From Diprion similis (lineage: Eukaryota > Arthropoda > Insecta > Hymenoptera > Diprionidae): 64,000 nt of DNA. The position numbers were made by a program, and so were the translations under genes. Positions 1 to 12,900 of this stretch are shown piece after piece. Position 1 is the first letter of the stretch. Each line of letters begins with the position of its first letter. A model generated the notes under the pieces. The model made no database searches, had not been told where the DNA came from, and worked only from the letters and a program-made list of their open reading frames with translations. Location of the stretch: NCBI RefSeq assembly GCF_021155765.1, contig NC_060110.1, positions 7,811,501-7,875,500 on the forward strand, given 5' to 3'.

Positions 1-32
1 TTCAGAAAGGGGAAAAAAGATCTCTGACGATT

Positions 33-505
33 TTGCGAATTTCAATAGAATACCAGGTAGCTTTTGCAAAGCTTGGGGATTGCCATGGAGACATGGACGA
101 CACGACATGCGAAAAAATTGAAGATGTCATATGTCAAACGTACAGCGTCAGACAGATGCGAAATGTTAACGCGGCACGTTTGTCGATTTTCTTGTTAAAG
201 TTCAAGGTGCAAAATGTTAATGAAAATTTCATGAAAAACGCAAAAATACGAGCAAGGTACATCGCAAATATTTGTTGTAATGCATTCTTAAAAATACGAA
301 CGACTCTTCGCCCCACGAATTGTGTATGGCTGGAGAAAATGGAAAATATACGTTCCTCTGATTCGAAGGAGAGCAATTAGTCCCGAGATTCGTGGAGAAC
401 GTAATTATACAGCCAGAAATATCAACTGACAATGTTACCGTGAAGATAAGTAAAATAACAGACAACAACAGCGAGGATCTATCCAACAATGATTCTAATA
501 AATAA
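33..505 (+). pseudogene. Decayed mobile-element-like ORF remnant
   Basis: An open frame runs from 33 to 380. It contains an alpha-helical stretch (AFAKLGD, then CEKIEDVICQTY, then VNAARLSIFLLKF) whose layout recalls the C-terminal part of a multi-copy ORF found in many arthropod genomes, apparently of transposon origin. After the stop at 378-380, a different frame stays open to a TAA at 503-505 and ends in an acidic, Ser/Asn-rich tail (TDNNSEDLSNNDSNK), as such ORFs often do. The change of frame points to a broken copy. The family link is from memory and weak. No intact start or motif is visible, and the 5' part would lie left of the window. Confidence 0.35.
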
Positions 506-1655
506 TAAATAAATAAATATCAACTATATAAATAATAAATGTCTTACTTTTTATTGGTAGAGATAAAAATCAATACCAGATTATGACGTTTATAAAATTA
601 TTATATAATAAAATAATTTAACCAAGGATATCAAGTGCTTCGGGAAACTGGCAGGGCGTATAAAACAACATATTTGTAAGGCAGACATCTGAAAGCGAAT
701 TTTGAATACTTTTTTCTAGCATATATATCAAATTTTTGTGCGAGAGAGTGCGAGACTTTCATGAGGCCGGAAGGCACATATTGCAAGGTCTTTGACCAGG
801 CAGGCACTCGCCAATGAATTTCTAGTACTTCATACTCTATTTGAAATATTTTACGAGCGAGTTACGGTGAGGCGAGTGATTTACTTTTTTTTATCGGTTC
901 TCGATTGGCAGGCAGTATTTTGCAACCGATATCGAGTGGCAAGCACACTCGAATTGATTTCAGTACCTAATGTTTTTATCACCTGCGTGTGAAATTTCAT
1001 CTAAATTGTGATGAGCAGAGAAATCGTTTTGAAAGTACAATTTTACAATGTTTACAATTTCATATTGTACACTGACAAGACTATTTTCTGTAATTTTTCC
1101 AGCCGGGATGAAATCAGTCCGACAATAGTGTCGCTAACTCGACTCGTGTCGAGTTTCTGCCTCGTGTGAATGGCGTAAAGCTGAAGACACGAATCAACTA
1201 CAATCTTTTCCTGATCGATTGATTGACGCAAAAATTGCGAAGCACATTTAATTTGCCCGATTTATGAAAAAGAACTGTCAAACGACGACCTTTTAACAAG
1301 ATGCTTAGGCAGTCACATGGAAAATTTGAGTAGCTAATTAGCCGATCATTGGGCTTAGGAAACCAAAAATTGACATTTTCTCCCATTGAAAACTTTAACG
1401 CGCGTTTTCTCGAATTTTCATTTTTTAGAATTTTCCTAAACAACCCTTCGACTCAAACCAAACTTTTTTCTCTTCAGCATTGAATTTTCTTCCAGCGTAA
1501 GTAAACCAACAAAATTATTAACAAAGTATTTTTAAATAACTTTTACATCACATTAAAGTGATTTTTTTTGGTACTTGAAAAAAAATTATTTTTACACTTC
1601 AAATACGTAAGAAAATATACTACAAAGTTTGCTGGCGGAGTTGTTTGTTCCTCCT

Positions 1656-1677
1656 CCCCCCCCCCCCCCCCCCCCCC
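1656..1677 (+). repeat. Poly-C tract (22 nt)
   Basis: An uninterrupted run of about 22 C, poly-G on the minus strand. It is one of three similar-sized poly-C runs in the first 23 kb (others at 20132 and 22839). Exact length is prone to sequencing error. Confidence 0.95.
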
Positions 1678-2007
1678 GAATTTCTCTCGCCAGAGGATCA
1701 GTAGGTCTTTTATCAAGGCCGCCAAATTTTCTCGCCAGTAAGTCAAGTTTTTCAAAGCGTCGGATCGAGGGGTTCTATTCCTGACGCCGAGGTTGAAGAG
1801 GGAGAAAGCCACCCTTTGGCGAAAATGAGCGAATTGTCGAGGCCGAAGCGAAGTTTCCAATTCCTTGAGAGCGATTCGTCGTTCCTTAAGAAATTATCTT
1901 CCCAGAGCCATTAAGAGCTGCCCCAAAGGAAAATACCTCGAACACGCGTGAAAATATTTCAAACCTTTTCATTTTCCACATTACCAAAAAACGTGGCTCT
2001 GGGTAGA

Positions 2008-2300
2008 AACTGAATATGAGTTTTATAGCTTCAACCAGAATATCTAATAGGTGTTACTATGGTTTTTGGTTGTAACTATATATTTATGGTAACTATTACT
2101 ATAATACATAGCTGATGCAACAATAAATTGAAGTGAAGGAAATATTTAATTAAAATACTATAGTAAACTAAACGAAAATATTCAATTTTGCAATAACCAG
2201 AAAATGTAGTGCAGACAACTATAATTGCATTGAATAGTTACTTGTACCAAAATTTTCTTGCGATTCCAACGATATTGAAATTGAAAACCCACTTTATTAG
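2008..2300 (+). repeat. Dispersed repeat family, copy 1
   Basis: Starts near ATGAGTTTTATAG and ends near GATTCCAACGATATTGAAAT. The left edge matches 20405 onward (ATGAGTTTTATAGTTGTAATCAG). The right edge matches 20800-20890 (AATAGTTACTTGTAC versus AATAGTTACATTTAC, then ATTCCAACGATATTG versus ATTCCAACAATATTG). The middle (TTCAATTTTGCAATAACCAG) matches the reverse complement of 18715-18740. No coding capacity is visible, so it is probably a non-autonomous DNA element. Confidence 0.65.
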
Positions 2301-5300
2301 AACTTTCTAATAGCTATGACAAGTCAAACTTTCCTCAGTGCGACAGTAAGAAACCCGATCCCACATAAGGAACGAAATTCGTCAGCGTTCAAGCCTCTTT
2401 CATCCCTTCTTGGGATTCACGAGCGGAAAACACGAGCCTCTATAGACTCAAAAACGTTTTGGATTGGTGCAAAGACAAAATTAAATACAATAGCGAACAG
2501 AAAATTTATGCCCTATTCCGCACCGGCCATTCCCCCACGTTACTTCCGCATCCCTCTTCAGATTTATATCCACGAGCCTGATGGGAATTTCTGCTTCGGT
2601 AAATATTAGGAAAATTAACTAATTGTAAGGAAAAAGTGACAAAACACTCTGCTTGGGAAAGTATTTGTAAATAAATACTATATCCCTTTCAGCTACTCTC
2701 GTCTTCGGGCATCCTTCTTTTAATCAAACTCCATTACCCATTACTACAGTAAGATCTTTTAGTAAAATAGTTTCTGCAGACAGTCTTTATACAAATTCAT
2801 CCCATAGTTTCTTTTATTTTATAACTTGCCGTCAACTTTCTTAAAACCTTTAATTACACCAGCCTCGATTCTGTATCGAACTTTAGCGATCTCAAATACA
2901 CTTGCACTTGATGTATATAATATGGTATAATTTTAACCCTACTTTGATGAAGCAATTTTTAAAGTAATCTCCAATTTTCACTGAAAATTTGAATACGTCT
3001 GCAGGTAGCTACAGATATTCGAAGATATTCACGTGTTGTATTTTTTGTGGAATTCAGACGCACGATCTAAACCCTAAGACTTCCTGTTACTACATGCAAA
3101 AGTATCTTATACACAAAAACATAAGACTATCAATTGCAGATGACAGTTTTCAAACTGAATCATATTTGAAATGAATTTTTTTCAAATATGTATAAAATAG
3201 AGTAAAATTTTGAGTAGCAGTTTTTCATTCCTATAAACACAATCATTTGTTCCAAAAGTTTTGTCTTCCAAACCTGGATCACTATAAATCATTTTAAAAA
3301 TCATATCTACATTAACATCCCGAGTCCTGAACAATTTAAAAGTTTAGAACGTAAAACAGACTGTTTGAAATTTCGCGAGTGTGATTGCGAAGAAATTCTC
3401 TCTCGAAAATCGGCGAACGAGTCTAAAGCGGTGTAAAATAACCGTCGGGCCAAACCTACAGCTTTGCTTTGTGATTACTTTTTGTTTAGCCGGGTGTTCG
3501 CTCCTTCGCCGACAGTTTTATTCCTTAAACCAACACTTTTACTTCACTCACCTCGATCAACCCAAGACTACGAACCACTCTCTGGTTCCGCAACGCCGAA
3601 GGAGGGCAGCAAAGTTTCAGCATCGCTAAGCTCCACGTAATCGCTCCGTCTTTCTCGCTAATAATCCGTATAGTTTTAACTACCCGAGGATCATTTATTC
3701 CTCCTGGCACACATGTTAACCTAGAATTCTCCGTTGCAGCACTCAGAGCAGCACATTAAGCGCACATTTGGTAACTTGGAAACTTTACAAAGAGACAAGA
3801 GACTGTAGACCGGAGGAATTGCAGAATTTCGAATAATTTTGAAAGATGTTTAAAAAAAAACTTTGATGACATTATTTTCAATATTTCACGTCATTTAGTT
3901 ACAATGTTTCAGTATTTCAAAAATTCCATTATGGAATGAAACATTGTAGAGAATTTTGAAACGTTAACGTTTCAACGTTGCAGAAGATATTTATGAAATT
4001 TTTGTAAACCTCACGCGATTTCACCGATTTCGTCCAATTTCAAATATTTTATGATCTTGGGATAGATTTTAAAAGCTTCTCTGTGATTTCCGTAGCTTTC
4101 AAAAGATTTTAATATTTTCCATCTAATTACCAAAGCTTTCACTTGATTTAAAACGACTTCATTCCAAAGATTTTATCGCTCTTAGAGATGCGGTCTTAAT
4201 TACATCCGTGGATCGGATTCTAAATGCACAAAAACATTTGACTATAAAGAGTCACAGATTGGCCAAAAGTTCTGGTTTTTTTTCCCCTCTATCTTCACCA
4301 AAATTTGATTGACGCTAGAAAATAGGACTTCTTTATTAAAAGTCTGCAAACGTTAGACTAAACTCTAAATAGATCTCTAAAAAAATAAATCATGCAGATA
4401 TGTCCGTCAAACGTCGCAAGAAGTTGCCAATTTCGTAAAAGGTCTTAAAGTGTTTCCTTCATATTTTCTCCTTTTGTTTCTTTTCTCATATCCCGAGAGA
4501 CTTTAGTGATATATTGTGGAACTTGAAAAGACGTTACATTAGAAAAATGAACGTTAAATTGCGCGTAACAATATAAAAATCATATTAAGAATAAGAAGAA
4601 TAGGCGTTCAAGTTGAATTCGACGGTGTACGTCTTACGCTAAAACCTCACTTATACAAACCCACACGAAACATTCCATCTATTAGAAGTCCATACAGCAT
4701 CCGCAGTTCCACGAAAGATCCATATCCATGGTGGACCTGTAATAGACAGCTACAGAAATCCGCCATATCTACAGTCAAATTAAACCCAGTGATAAATATT
4801 CATTGGATGTCTATGAATATTCATGGACATAAGTGAGGTACTATAGACAACCACCAGGTGGCCAATGATTGCTCACCTTTTATCGCCACAAAAACGAACT
4901 GTGAAAGAAAGAGGAACCTATTTTATTAACTATTATAAACTGGCTATTTTGTTGAACCCATCCATATTCATCGATGGAGTTTGGATTCATTTTCCTTACA
5001 GATCTCAATCACATGATCATATAACCGTCATTTAGATGTGTGAATTGATTTTAACGATCGTCGATGTGAAATCGATCGTTGTCTGGATTTTTGGTAGCCT
5101 CTGCCAATATCAGATTCAAAATTCGATATACTAAAGAAAAGTGAAAATGTAGAAAAATCAAAGTACAAAAAAGCAAGATATAAAATTGTCAGAAGTCTGA
5201 AACATTTGCATACTAAAATTCAATGAAAGAGATTTACGCGTTTTCGGAAAATTCAATGCATCGTGACCCTCGTATTTTCTCATATCCTTCTAAGCTCCAA

Positions 5301-5311
5301 CCCTCATCGTG

Positions 5312-5335
5312 AAAAAAAAAAAAAAAAAAAAAAAA
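5312..5335 (+). repeat. Poly-A tract (24 nt)
   Basis: An uninterrupted run of 24 A. A second A run follows at about 5370. No LINE or SINE body was recognised upstream. Confidence 0.95.
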
Positions 5336-8300
5336 CAAGTTACACGTAACCGAATGTGCAAAATTTATGAAAAAAAAAACCCATAAATGCATCAGCTGAA
5401 ATTCAAGTCATCATCGCGATGTCTGGCTTATTTCGCACTTCGACAGGTTAACCCGCGACCCCCGCGAGCGTATCTGAGGAAGAGGCACCGTTAATTCAAG
5501 GTAGTAGTGGTTCTCGTTGAGGGAATCGAGGGAAAATCGAGTTACCCACCATCTTGGAGTGACAACAAGTAGGCTGAGGAGCTGCGCCGCGCAACCTGCC
5601 ACTCGGTACCAACTAAATAATTGAACCGGGTGCAGATGTGATAGCGTTGAATCGCTCCTCCACGTTATCCCGGTTGACTCGAGAATGAGATGAAGTTTCA
5701 TTAAAAAATTGTCATGCACGGCTTCTGGGAGAAGAAGGAGTTTAAATTGCCACCCCGAGGCGCGGAAGGATATATACATATATTATAAGCATCATATATG
5801 CGGTTTTTTTCGTCCTATATGGTGCGGCATAAATCGCTGTGTAAAATTGAAGCGACTTCAATCTTGTTACCACTAGATTCCCTTATTATTATTATTTTAT
5901 ATATACCGCTTCATTTGTTTTACCGGAACTTCACGATCTCGTCGTGGTGCTTGGAATGGAGGAAAATATCTACATTGAAGATTTTCAGGCTTCCTAATTT
6001 CAGAAACGCCATAGTTCTATAATTTACCGACTGTAAGATTCTGCATGCTTTGAATTTTTGGATTGATTGAAACTTGAATAGTTCACATAAAAGTTACTCG
6101 TGTATTTATTTTGTCAGGTATCCAGTCTTTCGAACAATTTCGAAAGTTCAGGTACCCCGAGAATGAAAATAAAAATTATTTTCTATTACGAAAAATTATA
6201 TAAAGCTAATTTTCTTTAGCAAACTTTCCATAATGTATGGTATGATTGATGATACATACAATTTTAGAACATTTGCCCTACTGTAGTTACTCGTACGTCA
6301 ATTTTACTTCATTTCATGAATTTAGCCATTCTACATACTAACCGGTTTTTTTCAGTTTTTTTTTTTTTATTGAAATTCGGAATTTTTATCATTTTATTGG
6401 TTTATTCGATTCACAATAAAATTTAACATATTGGCTGACCAATTTTATTTTTATTCTGGCTTTAAATTATCCAGCCATATTACAAGATCATAAGTTTCAA
6501 CTTTCAAAATTTTTTGTTTATTTCGCGCGAATCAAATTAAATGTGCATAAACACTTTACTGTAATTATATCCTTTTGAAATTTGGACAATTCGAACTTTC
6601 AAACGTTGATACATTCTAACCCTAATTGCAGGGTTTCCTCCGCTAATTACTTTCTAACGTTGACTTTATAACGCTGCTAACTAGCTGTTATACCAACTGA
6701 TCTATTCTGAACCGACTCAGATTTCTTATCCTCGATCATTCGCCGTGGAATAATAACAGCTGTTCGAATGTGAAAATAATGAAATATTTCTTTCTGAAAA
6801 ATATAAAATAAATATCGAGAATAGAGTCGATATATGTGGTATAAAAATATCTGATTTGTCTCAAGCTCTGCTCCGGGAAAGAATTGATTCCCAATTTTCA
6901 TCCCCGCGTTTAGCTCTGGTCGCTTCTTCGCCCCTGGCAACGTACAGCCGGATATAATACATGTAGCGATGTATTTATTATGTATATGTATACGCATGCC
7001 CGGCTTCCCTACCGCTCCCAGTATCTCAGACCGGAGGATGTGTTGTATTATATATACGCAAAGGTCATGATATCGGGTTCTCCGTATGCCCTTAGGCCTT
7101 AAGCTCAGACACTCAAGCACCTGCGTCATTCCAGATACCGTTTTCTCGAGAGAGAATCTTCGATTTACATCTCCGGGGACGGAAATTCGAGAGTATAAAT
7201 CCGGATGTTTGTTGAAACGTTACTTTGTTTATTGTCGTCGTTTTCTTGCACTCCAATTTGAGTGAAGAAAAAATATAATTGTTCAAGAGTACTGACCAAG
7301 AAAAATGTTCTTACATTTATTTGCTAATATTTCTGGAAGAAAACTTTTTTTCATTTCGCCAAATTTTTTTCAGAAACACTTTTCCTTTATAATTCTATAT
7401 CATTATTATTCAACTTAATGGAAATTTCAAAATTTGGGTTAAAAATTATGCGGTATTTGACACTTGATTGGTATTGATTAAAGTATTATATTCCTAAGCT
7501 ACAAAAATCTCCTTGAAAATGAAAAAATACCAAGTTTTGAAAGTATAAACAAATGCTTCGATACCGATGCTTTGTTTCGAATCTCTTTGAAATGCTTAGA
7601 AATCTATTAAGTCCGTTAGATTTCACTATAGAACTGATTTTATTCAGAAAACAATTTTCTGCAAAGCCGCTGAAAGGCTATTTTTAAACACGTTGACATT
7701 TTTGAATATTCAATTTCACAACACTTCACCAAAATTTATTACTATCAACAAATCTGTTTCACTGACTTTGTAAAGAACAATCACCTGCAGAATAAAATCA
7801 GTCTTCGCAGAAAAAATTCTAACGAATCTGCCAGATTTTTGACAATTTTCAAGCAATTTTGAATGGATTATCGTTATCTGAACTTTTCCTTGTGCCTAAT
7901 TTCAGTATTTTTCAAGAGATTCTTGCAGCTCACGAAGACAAAAATTTTAAGACTTCTGAATGTGCGACTATCTCGTAATAAAATTAATAAAAAGCATCGA
8001 ATTTCGGGCAATCAGCCTCTTTAAATATAGTTATTCCGAATTGAAATTACGTTAAATCCTCCCCCCTTTGAGTTCAAATTCTCTGCTTGGACACGATGTA
8101 CACCATTACATGATTACATATGTAGTTGAACAAATTTCATTTGATTATTATTTTTTCTCTTTATCTTTAAAAATTAAAAATCAGGATAAGAGCATGTATG
8201 TATACGCGTGTAACGCTACCGCAACTTCGGATGTCACAACGACCACGAGAGTAGAAGGTGAGCACGCTGTAAAAGTTCTCAACAAGTCGGAGCAAAGTTT

Positions 8301-9843
8301 CCCAAGTAAATTAGTTGGATATACCCGAGAAAGTTGCCGTCCTTCCTTTCGCTCACGTCTCACTCTCTGTCCCTCTTTCTTTCTCTTTTCCACCCTTATT
8401 CGGCAAGCAATATTCATCAACTAAAAACATCACATCGCAAAGCCCTGGCAGAATCTCGTGAAAGCTCTTTCACGACGAAGAATATATGCTACGAATAGAA
8501 TATTGTGTAACGAGAAAAAGATTGAGGTTAGGATCGCGTAATATCAGATTTATTCGTGACAGCGCATGCGCGCGGTATAGAAAAGTCCATTTTTAAGCCC
8601 TAGGACTTAAAAGCGGTCTTTTCAATGGTGATGAAGTTTTTTCTCTCTTAAAATTTATCCGCCACCGGAGTGGTGCAAAATACTTTTTCAAGAAGTTTGG
8701 TGACGAATTAATATTGCGGAAGAGAAAAAGCCCAAAGATACTCGGACAGCGTTTTCGAATTGTCAATAACAGTGTATAAAAAAAAAAAAAATGATCATTG
8801 CTCCACGATTTTAAATATCTTTCTGATTCTACTGCATTCACATTTTTTCAACAACATTCTACAGGTTCCTTAAACACTTTCCTACGATCAACGGGATCCG
8901 AGTTGATTAAAAAGTATTTTTCTAATTAATTCTGACTACGAGAGCGAATATTTCTGGAAGAAATTTTAAAGAATATTAAAGAATAACTTTTTCTTTTAAG
9001 AGAACCCAAAATTCACTGAAAAAAATGTATTCGAAGAAATTTCTATCGATTCAAATGAATTTGATTGTAATTGATAACACAAATTGTTGTTCTGTCAACG
9101 TTTCATTTTTCCCTGAATCAAAAAAACATTTCTTTGGCCATTTTTGCCAAAGTAAACAAAGCTTTTCTGTGTCTAGGGTAAAAGGAAAACATTCTCCTCG
9201 AGAAACCAACTTTGCCACGAATTTTCCAGGATCTTGTAAACATATCAAGTGGTCACGTATCGTGACTAAAATCCAGCGATGTGAGCCATACGCAGCTCGT
9301 TATCGACGTTTTGCTTTTCACGCACGCGATTCTATTCGATGGGCTCCAAGACGTGTCGGACGTACAGTCAGAACAAAAATGTTGCAGAAATAGAATAAAA
9401 TGGACAAAAGAATCATTCAAATACTGTCACTGTCTATCGAGTCCAATTCAATTGAAATAAAATGGCCAGAGACATTTTTTTTCTCTTCAGCGCCTTAACG
9501 GATTATGAATTAAGGTGTACTAACATTTAATATCAAATATCACGTAGGTTATATTTGATAAAAATTAGAATTTGTCAAACAGAAAAGTGACAATTTGTTT
9601 GAAGTGACCATCAGAATTATAAAAGTAAATCATGATTTTGAAAGTACAAGGCACATGTTGTGTACAATTCAATAGCTGAATATTTTCTATTCCAATTTGT
9701 GGGTTTGCAATTCATTTCTTTGTTATATCGTTTTGAAACTTGGTCGCGTCAAATGTTTAGTTACAATCTATTTTTGACCGGACTGTACACTCGCGCGTTT
9801 CCTTAACCGCCTGCCAAAATACGTGAAACTACAAGGAACTTAC

Positions 9844-9960
9844 CTGTTTATCCGGTTCCTTTCCTTTGGCTGTGATGAGACGTTCGCAGTAACATCCTTC
9901 GAGCAGAACGACGCCGCTGGGTCGTGAGCAGCTTTCGCTTTCGTAGTAGAAGAGGAGATT
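9844..9960 (-). CDS. RASGRF: RasGRF coding exon 3 (PH domain)
   Basis: Acceptor CACGTTGCAG, 117 nt in phase 0 on both sides, donor CAG/GTAAGT. Encodes NLLFYYESESCSRPSG, then VVLLEGCYCERL and AKGKEPDKQ. The vertebrate proteins have nearly the same blocks at this position. Confidence 0.92.
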
Positions 9961-12900
9961 CTGCAACGTGAAAAATAAACGGATGTGAATAAATTTTCGC
10001 AAATCGCTTAAGAGACGACGGCGGAAGCTGTATGACTAACCAGTGCAGCCTCACACACGAAAATCACTGGGATACGAAGTTTGCTAAAGTGTGTAAGACG
10101 AAAAAAAGAACAAAATATAAGAAAAACACGCAGACGCGAACAAACGTTATGATAATGCAGGAGATAGGCTGAAAAAAAAGTTCGGATGGGCAAAATTTTC
10201 CTGCAAAAATGTTGAGACGGTATTTTTTACCGTCAGTATACAATTGCCGTTGTAAAATTTCAATTCCAGATTCAGTGTAAATATCAAGAAAAACCCACAT
10301 CCAGTTATTGTCAGGAAACAAAATTTGCCCCAAAAGGCAAAAAATAGAGTGACGAGAAAAAATCGGTCCCAAAAACTTCCAGCTATTCCTGTCATTTGCG
10401 AAAACGTGAATTTAAGAAAAATCGAATTCGTTTAACCAATCTCTTGAAAAACTTCAAATTAAACGCAGCAAAAATGGCGATAGAGTTATAGAAATTAAAA
10501 ACCGAATGACAAATTAACAAAAAAAATTACAAAACTTCTAAACTACCTACCCGTATATACATATATATACTCAATCATTATCAAGGAGTTTCGAACCTAA
10601 TTAGCTTACTCACAAGGGCGCACCTTAAGGATCAAGAAATTTGAACTTTCACATCTTCGTTGCTACGAACACAGGTCGAGCAACAAATTTCGGGAGCGTA
10701 AGCATCATCTTACTCAATGGGGCTAAATCTCCCCAAGGTCGTGAACTTGTCCTGTTCACCTCGCTCGAAACGAGGGCGGCCCAAGCTGCAAGCTGACGCT
10801 CGTCAAATTACGCGAGTGGAAATTCGCGCACAAAAGCTACAGAGAGGATTACAACTGCACGCTTTACTCCGTAACGCGTTAATAAGGATATATTAAGGAG
10901 GCTGGCAGGCCAAAAATCAATACATTTTATTAATTTCATCAGGAGATAGTCGCAGTGGCGTAACAATAGGGTGGCAGGATGGGCAAAAAACCACGAGCTG
11001 AGGGCCGTGAGCACAGGAGAATCCCAATATTTATTGTTACAGCATTGAATAAAATTTATTAGATTTACATTTATTTGCTTACACAAATTAGCTCTGCCTG
11101 GAAGAACTTGAAAAGTATCGAAATGAATTTGGAGATTTAGAAACGCAAGCAATGAGTATAATAGAACAATTGTCTATGAACCCTGAATTTCCTAAAACTC
11201 GTCAGAGAAAGGTAAAACGTCATATTGATGGCAATGATGAACGTCCCCAAAATCCCGAAAGTTTGGTTAAAGTGAACATATTCTATCGTGTGTTAGACAT
11301 CATGATTAACCAGCTAAGATCACGTTTCCTTGGAATAAATGAAACTGTTTAAATAGTAAATAAATAATAATAAATGAAACTGAAAATCCCTTTAAATATG
11401 TAAAAACAGATCATACCGGAATTCTAAACAAAAGCTTGGATATCGATGTTTCATTTCGAATCACTTCAAAATTCTTTAAAATCATGTAAATGTGTTCCAT
11501 TTCATATCCACGATGGCCCGTTTTACTCAAAATACTATTTTCGACAAAATCACGGAAACAGATTTTTTTCCAACATCTGCTTGGTAAGTTAGATCTTCGA
11601 AGCGAAGTGTCCGATTTCTGAACAGTGTGGTAAGACGACGCCAGTGCATGCACTTGGTTGAAATTCTCAATTTTACACACTAGAGCTTCCTTGACGCATG
11701 CGCGCGTTCCGATAACTAAAATGGAGTCATTGGACTGAGTTCAACCTGAAGTTTGCGCGTTTAGGTTAGGTTTCGTGAAGCCAGTCCTGTTTCTCTGGCT
11801 CTCTTGATTTTCCACGATCTACTCCGTTTCAAATATTGTCTTATATCCGCTTATTTCGCAAATCAAACGTTCCTTCACAGGTGTTGAAAAAAGAAGACTT
11901 TTCGCACTATTGACACAATAAAATACTTTAATATCAGTGCAATGTTGTAGAATTAAATATGACGAGAAGTAAAAATAAAGAGAACGTATTTTATCTCACA
12001 TTATAACTTTTTATATAATTTTTCCTGTGTCACGAAATTTTTTTTTAGTTATTAACTAAATTAACTGAGACTTTCTAAGCCATTGTTTTGTCCTGGTTTC
12101 GTTTCAACATTCTTAATTATGCGCCAAAACGTGTAGAACGCGTCCTGCAGGATCGGAAAGAAGGCGTGGACGTTTTCCCGTTGGGTGAAAAGGGCCTCTT
12201 CCCATTCGGGCAGACGCTTGACGGCCAGGCTTTGTGCCAGAGAAACCCGCTCGCTCCACGCTCCACCATTCAGAGGATCCATATTCGCCCTCCAAAGACG
12301 GTTGAATACATCAGGCGAACGCTTTTTGAAAACCCCGCACACGTCAGGCGCTTACATACGCGCCTACGTCACCCTCGCTTTGCACGGGTCACGACCCTTG
12401 GGGGAAATTTTCGCACAAAAACCGCCACGAGTGCCTCGTGCACGGTTGTCCAAGCCGAAACAATCCGGACGCGAAACACGTGTGGTTTTACCGGTGGTCA
12501 ATTAGACCGGACGACGATTATCTGATTGAAAATCCCGGGGGTAATGAAACCCGACTAACGCGACATTTTTTAATAAAAAGGAATCAGGATGCAGATTGGC
12601 AGAAAATTTTATATCCGCGAAAGATTGAATAGTCAACAATAAAAAAAAGAAATTGAGATTTTCATGATAAATCACACAGTGGAATAACTGGTTTTTCTGA
12701 AGTCTATGTAACCAAAAGCTGTTTTATCTGAACAAGTATTTTCAAAACAGTCTGCATTCCGAATGAACAAAGCTCAGAATGTGCGCAGGATATAGAAAAA
12801 TTAAACTTGCAAATCTAAAAATTGAATTGCGGTTAATACTTCGAATAGTCAAAAACCCAAGAAAATTTTTTCATCATTAATTCTCTATCAAAATGTATAA

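Larger units (their letters stand above)
506..9843. other. Non-coding stretch, probably RasGRF intron
   Basis: No convincing exon is seen on either strand. The short open frames lack splice-bounded, family-like sequence. The region lies downstream of the last visible RasGRF exon, which ends in a good GTAAGT donor, so at least part should be its next intron. It holds AT-rich unique sequence, a poly-C tract, a poly-A tract and one copy of a dispersed repeat, annotated separately. Confidence 0.5.

Noticed and set aside
5411-5779. A 122-codon minus frame considered as the next RasGRF exon
   Set aside because: No match to the PH-domain end or coiled coil of Ras-GRF, and no splice pair of the right phase.
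6677-7129. A 150-codon minus frame
   Set aside because: Composition is random-like and no splice sites, domain or family resemblance could be found.
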